From assembly GCA_013139345.1 (NCBI GenBank), contig WTAY01000007.1, positions 1 to 8,027 of the forward strand: DNA of 8,027 nt. Reading direction: 5' to 3'. The DNA comes from Methylophaga sp. (GTDB lineage Bacteria > Pseudomonadota > Gammaproteobacteria > Nitrosococcales > Methylophagaceae). The position numbers and the translations under genes are program-made. The notes below the pieces were generated by a model, which made no database searches, was not told where the DNA came from, and was given only the letters and a program-made list of their open reading frames with translations. Below are positions 1-6,981 of this stretch, piece after piece; the first letter of the stretch is position 1, and every line of letters starts with the position of its first letter.

Positions 1-410
1 AATAAGCTATAAGCGGCAAGGGAAAGAAGAATATGCCATTCCAATGCGGGATTAGCTAGCGTCGAACCTTGTTCACTTGGGAGTGATGTTTTGAGAATAA
101 GGCTTAGAGCAACAACAGGATAAATAATCATGCCTGGGTGAGCTTTAGGGAGCTTTGAACCCAAGATAAAAGCGATGAGTGCCATTAACCATGTTGCAAC
201 TTCTAGCGTGGCAAATAATCTTAAATCCCAGCCGCCAGCACTTTTCATTGTGAAGAAAATATCCGCCCCATGCGCGACTAAGGCCACTATTGTCAGAATA
301 CTAACGGGAAATAATATTGAGCGTTGCTGGTCACGTTGAACGAAATCACGGATCAAAACAACACTGCAACAAAGGTATAGTAAAAAGGCTAATGAATTAG
401 CTAGGGCCAT
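1..410 (-). CDS. ypjD: CcsA/YpjD-family inner-membrane protein, partial (N-terminal part)
   Basis: The minus strand reads open from an ATG at 410 to the window edge, giving 136 codons without a stop; the C-terminus lies outside. The start is supported by an AAGGA ribosome site at 421-425 and an in-frame TGA just upstream (417-419). About five hydrophobic segments are visible (residues ~3-20, 33-50, 65-84, 94-107, 125 onward), so this is an integral membrane protein. The stretch around W125-H126, followed by LLSLAAYSL, resembles the Trp/His-containing motif of the CcsA/CcmC/HemX cytochrome c assembly superfamily. In E. coli a member of this family, ypjD, lies divergently beside ffh, as here, which supports the name. 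The family fold suggests haem handling, but the role of YpjD itself is poorly defined; haem binding here is inference. Confidence is high for the family and moderate for the symbol. Confidence 0.8.
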   Translation of the reverse strand, partial: MALANSLAFLLYLCCSVVLIRDFVQRDQQRSILFPVSILTIVALVAHGADIFFTMKSAGGWDLRLFATLEVATWLMALIAFILGSKLPKAHPGMIIYPVVALSLILKTSLPSEQGSTLANPALEWHILLSLAAYSL

Positions 411-452
411 GAGTATTCATTCCTTAAATATTGTGTAGTCATATCGCGATAA

Positions 453-480
453 ATCATAGTTAGATGATAAACGATGTCAT
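453..480 (-). promoter_or_regulatory. candidate promoter of the ypjD-like gene
   Basis: Read on the minus strand, ATGACA (475-480, 5 of 6 matches to the -35 consensus), a 16-nt spacer and TATGAT (453-458, 5 of 6 matches to the -10 consensus) lie about 40 nt upstream of the ATG at 410. A 10-bp palindrome, TATCGCGATA, at 442-451 falls where the transcript would begin. This is a consensus match only, with no experimental support. Confidence 0.45.
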
Positions 481-512
481 CATCATCAGACTAATTTTTA
501 TCTTCAAGCATT

Positions 513-542
513 TTCAAGTTAGCTCATCAGATAAGCTATAAT
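513..542 (+). promoter_or_regulatory. candidate ffh promoter
   Basis: A perfect -10 hexamer, TATAAT, sits at 537-542. The -35 region is weak: TTCAAG at 513-518 with an 18-nt spacer, or TTTTCA at 511-516 with a 20-nt spacer. Transcription would start near 549 and leave a leader of about 50 nt before the ATG at 598. A second AT-rich hexamer, TATAAA at 549-554, is a less likely alternative. The 411-597 gap otherwise holds only the divergent promoter and a short ATC-repeat run near 478-487. Confidence 0.5.
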
Positions 543-597
543 CATGCGTATAAATAATTATTACCGATATTTTCGGTTCCTTAGTTCAAGGTGAATC

Positions 598-1968
598 ATG
601 TTTGATAGTTTGAGTGAAAGACTAGGTAGCACCCTACAGAAACTTCGTGGCCAAGGGCGAATCACAGAAGCAAATGTAAAAGAAACACTTCGTGAAGTGC
701 GTATGGCATTGCTTGAGGCTGATGTCGCTTTACCTGTTGTTCGAGACTTTGTCGATAGAGTAAAAGAGCGCGCAATGGGGCAAGACGTACTTACTAGTCT
801 TACGCCAGGCCAAGCCCTAGTAAAAGTAGTTAATGATGAATTAACGACAGTAATGGGTGAGGCAAATGAATCGCTGAACCTAAATGCACAACCTCCAGCG
901 GTTATCTTAATGGCAGGTTTGCAAGGGGCAGGTAAAACAACTAGTGTTGCTAAGCTCGCACGTTGGTTAAAAGAACGTGAAAAGAAATCCGTTATGGTTG
1001 CCAGTGCCGATGTATATCGTCCAGCAGCGATCGAACAGTTAAAAACATTAGCGAATGAAGTTGACGCACACTTTTTTCCAAGTCAATCAGATCAAGATCC
1101 TGTAGAAATTGCTAAAGAAGCTGTTGCACAGGCAAAGTTACAATTTGTAGATGTTGTCATTATTGATACTGCGGGTCGTTTGCATATTGATGATGACATG
1201 ATGACTGAAATTAAGCATATTCATGATGCGATTAATCCAATAGAAACATTGTTTACTGTTGATAGCATGACAGGGCAGGATGCCGCCAATACCGCTAAAG
1301 CATTTAATGATGCCTTGCCGTTAACCGGTGTGATCTTAACGAAAACAGACGGTGATGCGCGTGGTGGTGCTGCATTATCTATTCGTCAGATTACTGGTAA
1401 ACCCATTAAATTTATGGGTGTTGGTGAAAAAACAGATGCATTAGAGCCCTTCCATCCTGATCGTGTTGTTTCTCGAATTTTAGGAATGGGTGACGTTCTA
1501 TCTTTAGTTGAAGAAGCTCAACGGAAGATGGATAAAGGTGCTGCCGATAAGTTAGCGAGTAAATTAAAAAAAGGTAAAGGCTTTGATCTAGAAGATTTCA
1601 GAGATCAACTCCGTCAAATGGGTAATATGGGTGGCATTGGTTCCATGTTGGACAAAATGCCAGGCATGGGCAATATTCCGGCAGCCGCTAAAAACCAAGT
1701 TAATGATAAAGAGCTTGGCAAACTTGAAGCCATTATTAATTCAATGACCAAAAAAGAACGTCAACGACCAGATATTATTAAAGGTTCGCGGAAAAAACGT
1801 ATTGCTGCAGGTTCAGGTACACAGATCCAAGATGTGAATCGCCTACTTAAACAATTTGCACAAATGCAAAAGATGATGAAAAAAATGAGCCAGAAAGGTG
1901 GCTTAGCCAAGATGATGCGTGGCTTAGGTGGGAAAATGCCAATGGGTGGTGGTGGTCTACCTTTCTAA
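598..1968 (+). CDS. ffh: signal recognition particle protein Ffh (SRP54)
   Basis: This GTPase binds 4.5S RNA and the signal sequences of nascent membrane proteins, and delivers ribosomes to FtsY at the inner membrane. The 456-residue length is normal for the family. Visible parts are the helical N domain (about 1-85), then the G domain with GLQGAGKTT (107-115, P-loop), DVYRPAA (138-144), DTAGR (190-194) and TKTDGDARGG (248-257). The methionine-rich M domain follows (about 327-456), with the RNA-binding GSGTQIQDVNRLLKQ stretch and a C-terminal run of Met/Gly (MMKKM, MMRGLGGKMPMGGGG). An AAGGTGA ribosome site at 588-594 supports the ATG. All GTPase motifs are intact. The gene is divergent from the ypjD-like gene and is followed after 88 nt by the sensor kinase, with no clear terminator between them, so read-through into the kinase operon is possible. 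Confidence 0.98.
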   Translation: MFDSLSERLGSTLQKLRGQGRITEANVKETLREVRMALLEADVALPVVRDFVDRVKERAMGQDVLTSLTPGQALVKVVNDELTTVMGEANESLNLNAQPPAVILMAGLQGAGKTTSVAKLARWLKEREKKSVMVASADVYRPAAIEQLKTLANEVDAHFFPSQSDQDPVEIAKEAVAQAKLQFVDVVIIDTAGRLHIDDDMMTEIKHIHDAINPIETLFTVDSMTGQDAANTAKAFNDALPLTGVILTKTDGDARGGAALSIRQITGKPIKFMGVGEKTDALEPFHPDRVVSRILGMGDVLSLVEEAQRKMDKGAADKLASKLKKGKGFDLEDFRDQLRQMGNMGGIGSMLDKMPGMGNIPAAAKNQVNDKELGKLEAIINSMTKKERQRPDIIKGSRKKRIAAGSGTQIQDVNRLLKQFAQMQKMMKKMSQKGGLAKMMRGLGGKMPMGGGGLPF

Positions 1969-1989
1969 TATTTGCTTGAGTTTTGCTAT

Positions 1990-2008
1990 GGGTAGGTATA
2001 GCCTATCC
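1990..2008 (+). other. short hairpin in the ffh-kinase gap, without a U-tract
   Basis: GGGTAGG (1990-1996) can pair with CCTATCC (2002-2008) around a 5-nt loop, giving a 7-bp stem with one G-T wobble. It is followed by GAAAGGACATG rather than a run of T, so it does not read as an intrinsic terminator. It could be an mRNA 3'-end stabiliser, an attenuating structure or chance. The rest of the 88-nt gap (1969-2056) shows no convincing promoter; a 10-bp AT palindrome, GATATATATC, lies at 2031-2040 just before the kinase ribosome site. Confidence 0.35.
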
Positions 2009-2056
2009 GAAAGGACATGTATATTGTAGGGATATATATCTATGTGAGGATATTTT

Positions 2057-5000
2057 ATGCCAACAACATCAATGAATACTGCCGACTATGTTCGGAGTCT
2101 GATTGAGTCGAGTCTTGACCCTCTAGTCACCATTGCGCCTGATGGTGCAATTACTGATGTTAATAAAGCGACAGAGCTTGTGACAGGGCTTAAACGTAAG
2201 CAGCTCGTTGGTACTGACTTTTCTAGTTACTTCACTGATCCAGAATATGCTCGAGCTGGTTATCTACAAGTTTATGAACAAGGTTCAGTTCGAGATTACC
2301 CCTTAGATTTACGTCATGTTGATGGCCACACTACACCTGTTTTATACAATGCCTCCGTGTATAGAAATGAGCAGGATGAGGTGGTGGGTGTGTTCGCCGC
2401 GGCTCGTGATATTAGCCAGCAAAAATCAGCTGAACAACAATTAAAACAAGTTGGTGAATATACTCGAAGTTTGATTGAATCAAGCCTTGATCCCTTAGTG
2501 ACGATTGCACCTGATGGTGCGATAACCGATGTGAACAAGGCAACCGAGCTTGTAACTGGTCGAACGCGAGAACAGCTTGTCGGCACCGATTTTTCTAGTT
2601 ATTTTACTGACCCAGAATATGCCCGAGCGGGCTATCTACAAGTATATGAACAAGGCTCTGTTCGAGATTATCCATTAGACTTACGCCATGCTGATGGTCA
2701 TATCACCCCTGTTTTATACAATGCATCCGTGTATAAAAATGAGCAGGGTGAGGTTGAAGGTGTGTTTGCTGCCGCTCGTGATATTAGCCAACAAAAATCC
2801 GCAGAACAACAGTTAAAACAGGTCGGTGAATATACCCGAAGCTTAATTGAATCAAGTGTTGATCCCTTCGTTACAATTAGTGTTGATGGTAAAATCATGG
2901 ATGTAAATGATGCCACAGAGAAAGTAACGGGTGTTGGCCGTGACGATCTTATAGGCAGTGATTTCTCGAACAATTTTACTGATCCTGAATATGCCCGAGC
3001 GGGTTATCAAAAAGTATTTACAGAAGGCTTTGTTACTGATTACCCATTATCCATTCGTCGTCGTGATGGACAAATTACTCATGTTTTATATAACGCATCT
3101 GTTTATAGAGATGCGGCAGGTGTTGTTCAGGGGGTATTTGCTGCTGCACGTGATATTACTGCTCAAAAAGAAGCAGAAGAAAGGATAAGAAAAATTGCTC
3201 GGTATGATTCGGCACATAGTAAAATTCTGACAGAGTTTAATTCATCACAAGATCGTGTGATTGTATTGACTCATTTGCTTAATATCTTAGCTGAAAATAA
3301 TAATTATTTGATGAGTGCCTTTTATGGCTTTGATGAGTGGGAAGGGGTATTAAATTGTGAAGCAACTCATGGCCTAAATGATAGTGCTCAGGCGCAGTAT
3401 AAGCTGGGCGAAGGCTTAATAGGTGAATGCGCCAAAACCAATAGGAAAATCGTATTACACGATGTTGATAATGATGATTTTGTCATTGATGTTGGTTTTT
3501 CTAAAATAAAACCCCGCACAGTCATTATCACTCCCGTAAGTTATCAAGAAAAACGCCTTGGTGTGTTTTTGATGGTGTCTCGTGAAACTGCATCACAGGA
3601 TGAATTGATGTTTATTGAGCGCTTATGTGTTCAGACTGGCGTTGCATTGCATAACCTTAAACAATATGAAGATATGACGATCATGACGGGTAAATTGCGT
3701 GATCGGAATGAAGAAATTGAGCTTAAAAATAAACAGTTAGATGAAGCAAGTAAGATGAAGTCCGAATTTCTTGCCAATATGTCTCATGAATTGCGCACGC
3801 CACTGAATGCCATTTTAGGCTTTTCTGAAGCAATGCGAGACAATATGTTTGGTGATGTAAATGAGAAGCAGGAAGATGGTTTAGGCGTTATTTATGAGAG
3901 TGGACAGCACCTATTAAGCTTAATTAACGACATTCTCGACTTATCTAAAATTGAAGCGGGGAAAATGGAGTTAGATTGCACTAATTTCAATTTAAATGAT
4001 CTTGTTGATCGATCCATTTCTATTATTAAAGAAAAAGCGAACAAACATAATATTCATTTAACACTCGACTTAGATTCTCAGCTGGGTGAAATGTCGGCAG
4101 ATGAGCGAAAAGTAAAACAAATTTTATTCAATATATTGTCTAATGCCACAAAATTTACTCCAGATAATGGCACTATCGCTATTAAAACTAAACTACAGTT
4201 AAATGTAATGCCAAAATGTAGCGATAGCGCTGAAAGTAGTCACCGTAGAGATTACATAACAATTTCTATTTCAGATACGGGGATAGGCATCGCTGAGAAA
4301 GATTTAGATAGGCTATTTACGCCATTTGAGCAGTTAGATGGTTCTTTTTCGAAGAAATATCAGGGAACAGGCTTGGGGTTAGCGATGGTTAAACGCTTAG
4401 CTGAGTTACATCATGGCTGTGTTAATGTTGAATCAACACTTGGTGAAGGGAGTTGTTTTACGGTTTGGCTACCTGTTGAAAACATGTGGTTTAGTGCGGA
4501 GCAAGAGGATTATTCGAACCACGGTATTCAATACAAGAAAAAAGTGTTGGTGATGAATCATGATGATAGAGATGCAGCAATCATCAGAACCATTCTAGAA
4601 GGATCTGATATTGAGGTTTATCGAACGAGTCAGATCTCTGAAATAGATAGTAAAGTCATACACTATAAAATAGATGCAGTACTTGCAGAGGTCGGAGACC
4701 GAGAACTTGACCAAATACAACAATGCCAAAGTTTTAGTGACCCTAATAAAGATATACCTCTTATTTTGGTCCAGATGGGAAACCTTGATTTAGCAGGTAT
4801 AGCTATTAAACCAAGAGGAATAGTCAATAAACCTATTAATAAGGATAGTTTATTGAAAGCGGTTGTTTCAGCGGGGATCCCTATAAATAAACCGTTGATG
4901 AAAGATTACTCAGTATTAATCGTTGATGATGATCCGAATTCTGTTGAGCTTATTAGTACCTATTTACAGAATGTTAATATTGATTTGAAAAAAGCATATT

Positions 5001-5281
5001 CAGGAGAGCAGGCGATAACACATTTAAAACACGCCACCCCTGATCTTATAATTCTTGATTTAATGATGCCAGGAGTGACAGGGTTTGATGTGGTCGCTTA
5101 TATGCAGACAAACCATCTACACCATATTCCTGTTGTTATCGTAACGGCTAAAATCATTACTGAAAATGATATCAGTCTACTATCAGGAAAAGTGCGTGAT
5201 ATTATTGAAAAGTTCAATATTGACCAACAAGGATTTGTTAGTTACATAGACAACCTCTTGAGGCATTCCGATGACGGATAA
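2057..5281 (+). CDS. soluble hybrid sensor histidine kinase: PAS-PAS-PAS-GAF-HisKA-HATPase-REC(degenerate)-REC
   Basis: A 1074-residue kinase with no signal peptide or membrane segment, so it should sense in the cytoplasm. Three PAS units occupy residues 11-134, 135-258 and 259-382 in an exact 124-residue period, each carrying DPEYARAGY, VLYNASVY and GVFAAARDI. A GAF-like domain follows (about 393-535), then a helical linker and the kinase core: H-box FLANMSHELRTPLNAI with phospho-acceptor H577, N-box FNILSNATKF (N692, N696), SDTGIGI (G1, 739-745), FTPFEQ (754-759) and GTGLGL (G2, 770-775). The first C-terminal receiver (about 828-940) is degenerate: NH replaces the acidic pair and E878 stands at the phospho-Asp position. 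The second (about 951-1070) keeps D957/D958, D1001, T1030 and K1052, but has KF instead of KP. GAGG at 2046-2049, 7 nt before the ATG, supports the start. The stop overlaps the next gene by 11 nt. The ligand is unknown; partnership with the two downstream regulators is inferred from gene order. Confidence 0.93.
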   Translation: MPTTSMNTADYVRSLIESSLDPLVTIAPDGAITDVNKATELVTGLKRKQLVGTDFSSYFTDPEYARAGYLQVYEQGSVRDYPLDLRHVDGHTTPVLYNASVYRNEQDEVVGVFAAARDISQQKSAEQQLKQVGEYTRSLIESSLDPLVTIAPDGAITDVNKATELVTGRTREQLVGTDFSSYFTDPEYARAGYLQVYEQGSVRDYPLDLRHADGHITPVLYNASVYKNEQGEVEGVFAAARDISQQKSAEQQLKQVGEYTRSLIESSVDPFVTISVDGKIMDVNDATEKVTGVGRDDLIGSDFSNNFTDPEYARAGYQKVFTEGFVTDYPLSIRRRDGQITHVLYNASVYRDAAGVVQGVFAAARDITAQKEAEERIRKIARYDSAHSKILTEFNSSQDRVIVLTHLLNILAENNNYLMSAFYGFDEWEGVLNCEATHGLNDSAQAQYKLGEGLIGECAKTNRKIVLHDVDNDDFVIDVGFSKIKPRTVIITPVSYQEKRLGVFLMVSRETASQDELMFIERLCVQTGVALHNLKQYEDMTIMTGKLRDRNEEIELKNKQLDEASKMKSEFLANMSHELRTPLNAILGFSEAMRDNMFGDVNEKQEDGLGVIYESGQHLLSLINDILDLSKIEAGKMELDCTNFNLNDLVDRSISIIKEKANKHNIHLTLDLDSQLGEMSADERKVKQILFNILSNATKFTPDNGTIAIKTKLQLNVMPKCSDSAESSHRRDYITISISDTGIGIAEKDLDRLFTPFEQLDGSFSKKYQGTGLGLAMVKRLAELHHGCVNVESTLGEGSCFTVWLPVENMWFSAEQEDYSNHGIQYKKKVLVMNHDDRDAAIIRTILEGSDIEVYRTSQISEIDSKVIHYKIDAVLAEVGDRELDQIQQCQSFSDPNKDIPLILVQMGNLDLAGIAIKPRGIVNKPINKDSLLKAVVSAGIPINKPLMKDYSVLIVDDDPNSVELISTYLQNVNIDLKKAYSGEQAITHLKHATPDLIILDLMMPGVTGFDVVAYMQTNHLHHIPVVIVTAKIITENDISLLSGKVRDIIEKFNIDQQGFVSYIDNLLRHSDDG
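2087..2458 (+). repeat. tandem PAS-coding repeat, unit 1 of 3 (372 bp)
   Basis: Encodes residues 11-134 of the kinase. Against unit 2 there are no indels and 9 amino-acid differences in 124 (about 93% identity). They cluster in the variable LKRK/RTRE patch at residues 45-48 and around the VDG/YRNEQDEVV loop. Confidence 0.9.
2459..2830 (+). repeat. tandem PAS-coding repeat, unit 2 of 3 (372 bp)
   Basis: Encodes residues 135-258. Of the 115 residues shared with unit 1, by hand count about 55 use a different synonymous codon, so the DNA is far less alike than the protein. It ends with the same linker, QQKSAEQQLKQVGE, as unit 1. Confidence 0.9.
2831..3202 (+). repeat. tandem PAS-coding repeat, unit 3 of 3 (372 bp, divergent)
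   Basis: Encodes residues 259-382. It keeps the exact 124-residue length but is only about 63% identical to unit 2 by hand count. Conserved cores are YTRSLIESS, FTDPEYARAGY, VLYNASVY and GVFAAARDIT. The linker has become AEERIRKIAR and leads into the GAF domain. Confidence 0.88.
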
Positions 5282-5654
5282 ACAATTCCATCTTTTATTG
5301 ATCGAGGACAATCCCAACAATATTAAATTGATGGTGATGTTGCTTGAGCAACAAAATTATAAGGTTACTGTTGCAGTGGATGCAGAGTCAGGTATTGAGC
5401 AAGCTAAAGCCATTACTCCCGATATGATCCTTTTAGATATTCAATTACCTGAAATGGATGGAATGGAAGCCTGTCGAATTATTAGGCAAGATCCAAAATT
5501 AACATATATTCCTATTATCGCACTTACAGCATTTGCTATGCCTGGAGATAAAGAGCGAATCCTCTCGCATGGTTTTGATGACTATATGGCAAAACCATTT
5601 AATTACAGGGAATTTCTAAAATTAGTTGAGAAATTATTAAATAATGATCAGTGA
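5271..5654 (+). CDS. single-domain response regulator, DivK-like
   Basis: A 127-residue stand-alone receiver with no output domain. All catalytic positions are present: acidic pair E12/D13, phospho-acceptor D56 in MILLDIQLPEMDG, T86, and K108-P109. The ALTAFAMPGDKERI segment (84-97) closely resembles the corresponding part of Caulobacter DivK, a receiver that acts by protein contact rather than DNA binding. The ATG overlaps the kinase stop by 11 nt, and GAGG at 5260-5263 lies 7 nt upstream inside the kinase gene, so translation is probably coupled. The likely role is phosphate shuttle, phosphate sink or allosteric adaptor between the hybrid kinase and the HD-GYP protein; which of these cannot be read from the sequence. 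A CheY-like motor role is less likely, because no chemotaxis genes are nearby. Confidence 0.92.
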   Translation: MTDKQFHLLLIEDNPNNIKLMVMLLEQQNYKVTVAVDAESGIEQAKAITPDMILLDIQLPEMDGMEACRIIRQDPKLTYIPIIALTAFAMPGDKERILSHGFDDYMAKPFNYREFLKLVEKLLNNDQ

Positions 5655-6729
5655 AAGCCAATTATTACCCCGTATCGCTATTGTTGATGATCAGCATAGT
5701 GTGACAAGTTTGCTTAGCACTTTGCTAGAGCATGAAGGCTACGATGTTGTCACGTTTAATTGTGGTAGCGACTTTTTAGCTTATTTAAAATCTGCTCGTG
5801 TTGATATGGTGTTATTAGACTTAATGATGCCAGAGATGACTGGCTATGATGTGATCAAGCAAGTTCGAACCATGATTACCGATGAATATATCCCCATTTT
5901 AATTATTAGCGCGCTTACAGATCGAGAATCACGTCTAAAAGCATTATCGCTAGGGATTGATGATTTTTTAAGTAAACCTATCGATCGTGAAGAGTTATGG
6001 TTACGAGTAAAAAACACGCTAAAAGTTAAGGCATATCAAGATCAACTTATTCAAGAGAAAATGATGCTTGAATGTACAGTTGAGCAAGATGAACAAGATA
6101 TTGAGTTAAGCCATATTGAAACCATCCGAACACTTATCATTGCGTCAGAGTTTCGTGATGATGAGACGGGACAGCATGTAGGTCGTATTGGTCATTATGC
6201 TAAAACATTGGCAAAGCTAAACGGTGCAAACCGAGAATATGTTGATACATTATTCTATGCCAGTGCCTTGCATGATATTGGAAAATTAGCGATATCAGAT
6301 GCTATTTTGCAAAAGCAGGGGCCTTTAACAAACGATGAATTTGATCTAATGAAACAGCATACCGTTATTGGCGAACGAATTTTGTCGAATGCGAGTAGTA
6401 TTTCACCTTATCTTCGATTAGGTGCAGAAGTGGCGGTAACACATCATGAGCGGTGGAATGGCACTGGCTATCCATATGGCTTGAGTGGTACTGATATACC
6501 GCTGGGTGGACGTATTGTGGCAATTTGTGATGTGTATGATGCATTGAGGTCTCCTCGACCCTATAAACCTGCATTTGATCATGAAAAAACGATAGCTATT
6601 TTGCGACATGGTGATGGTCGAACAGAGCCGGATCATTTTGATCCTGAGTTACTTCGTTTATTTCTATCCAATGAGCAATTGTTTGCCAATATCTACCAAG
6701 AAGATATTTCAATTTTTGACCCTAGTTAA
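5644..6729 (+). CDS. HD-GYP response regulator, predicted cyclic di-GMP phosphodiesterase (RpfG-type)
   Basis: A 361-residue protein. An N-terminal receiver (about 9-127) has D15/D16, phospho-acceptor D59, S89 and K111-P112. A short helical linker (about 128-160) leads to an HD-GYP domain (about 160-345). Predicted metal ligands and catalytic residues are in place: E174 and H178 in DETGQH, H210-D211 with K214 (HDIGK), H239, H267-H268 (HHER), G275-Y276-P277, and D296 in CDVYDA. The extra Glu before the first His matches the third metal ligand of trinuclear HD-GYP enzymes such as PmGH, as recalled from the literature. The expected reaction is hydrolysis of c-di-GMP towards GMP, controlled by phosphorylation of D59. 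The start overlaps the DivK-like gene by 11 nt and its ribosome site is weak (TTGAG at 5626-5630, 13 nt away), which suggests dependence on translational coupling. It is the only recognisable output of the operon. Confidence 0.93.
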   Translation: MISESQLLPRIAIVDDQHSVTSLLSTLLEHEGYDVVTFNCGSDFLAYLKSARVDMVLLDLMMPEMTGYDVIKQVRTMITDEYIPILIISALTDRESRLKALSLGIDDFLSKPIDREELWLRVKNTLKVKAYQDQLIQEKMMLECTVEQDEQDIELSHIETIRTLIIASEFRDDETGQHVGRIGHYAKTLAKLNGANREYVDTLFYASALHDIGKLAISDAILQKQGPLTNDEFDLMKQHTVIGERILSNASSISPYLRLGAEVAVTHHERWNGTGYPYGLSGTDIPLGGRIVAICDVYDALRSPRPYKPAFDHEKTIAILRHGDGRTEPDHFDPELLRLFLSNEQLFANIYQEDISIFDPS

Positions 6730-6749
6730 AATTAAGTAAATTTTAAGTG

Positions 6750-6789
6750 TGGCTAGATGATTATCTGTGTATGATCTAGTCAGTTTTTT
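6750..6789 (+). terminator. Rho-independent terminator candidate of the kinase operon
   Basis: TGGCTAGAT (6750-6758) pairs with ATCTAGTCA (6774-6782), a 9-bp stem with one G-T wobble and a 15-nt loop. One G and then six T (6784-6789) follow. It lies 20 nt after the HD-GYP stop codon. The stem is modest in GC and the loop long, so termination may be partial. Confidence 0.6.
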
Positions 6790-6814
6790 AGGTCTTGGTA
6801 TCTAAAAATTTAAG

Positions 6815-6841
6815 TTTAAAGTGACTATTTTGCGCTTTAAA
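6815..6841 (+). other. AT-rich inverted repeat upstream of rpsP
   Basis: TTTAAAGTG (6815-6823) can pair with CGCTTTAAA (6833-6841) around a 9-nt loop, giving a 9-bp stem with one G-T wobble. No T-run follows. It lies between the terminator candidate and the rpsP promoter candidate, so it could be a protein-binding site or chance in an AT-rich stretch. A smaller odd palindrome, GGCTACTAGCC, lies at 6875-6885. Confidence 0.3.
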
Positions 6842-6916
6842 TAAGTAATGACGTGAAGATAAGCAACTCTAAATGGCTACTAGCCTTGTATTAAAGAGAA
6901 GTAATGTAAGTTAAGC

Positions 6917-6945
6917 TTTTCAAATTATAGATATGTGCGTAAAAT
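6917..6945 (+). promoter_or_regulatory. rpsP: candidate rpsP-rimM-trmD promoter
   Basis: TTTTCA (6917-6922, 4 of 6 to the -35 consensus), a 17-nt spacer and TAAAAT (6940-6945, 5 of 6 to the -10 consensus) would start transcription near 6952, leaving a leader of about 30 nt. With the terminator upstream, this would make the ribosomal operon independent of the signalling operon. Nothing else gene-like is seen in 6730-6983. Confidence 0.45.
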
Positions 6946-6973
6946 ACGTCTGTTTTTCGATCCAGTTTTGTAC

Positions 6974-6981
6974 AGGCAGGA
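6974..6981 (+). promoter_or_regulatory. rpsP: ribosome binding site deciding the rpsP start
   Basis: Two AGG cores (6974-6976 and 6978-6980) stand just before the ATG at 6984; the first has the normal 7-nt spacing. This, together with the family N-terminus MVTIRL, favours 6984 over the in-frame ATG at 6933. Confidence 0.65.

Noticed and set aside
2314..2973. Two minus-strand open frames (2314-2586 and 2698-2973) with similar translations
   Set aside because: They lie opposite PAS units 1 and 2 and resemble each other only because the units repeat; they have no ribosome sites or family resemblance.
2958..3188. Plus-strand open frame inside the third PAS unit
   Set aside because: It is out of frame with the kinase, and its translation is low-complexity and unlike any known family.
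6365..6636. Two overlapping minus-strand open frames opposite the HD-GYP domain
   Set aside because: They are shadows of a strongly conserved coding region, with His/Thr-rich translations and no start signals.
6938..6948. CGTA-AAA-TACG mini-hairpin followed at a distance by a T-run (6952-6957)
   Set aside because: A 4-bp stem is too short for a terminator and it coincides with the rpsP -10 candidate.
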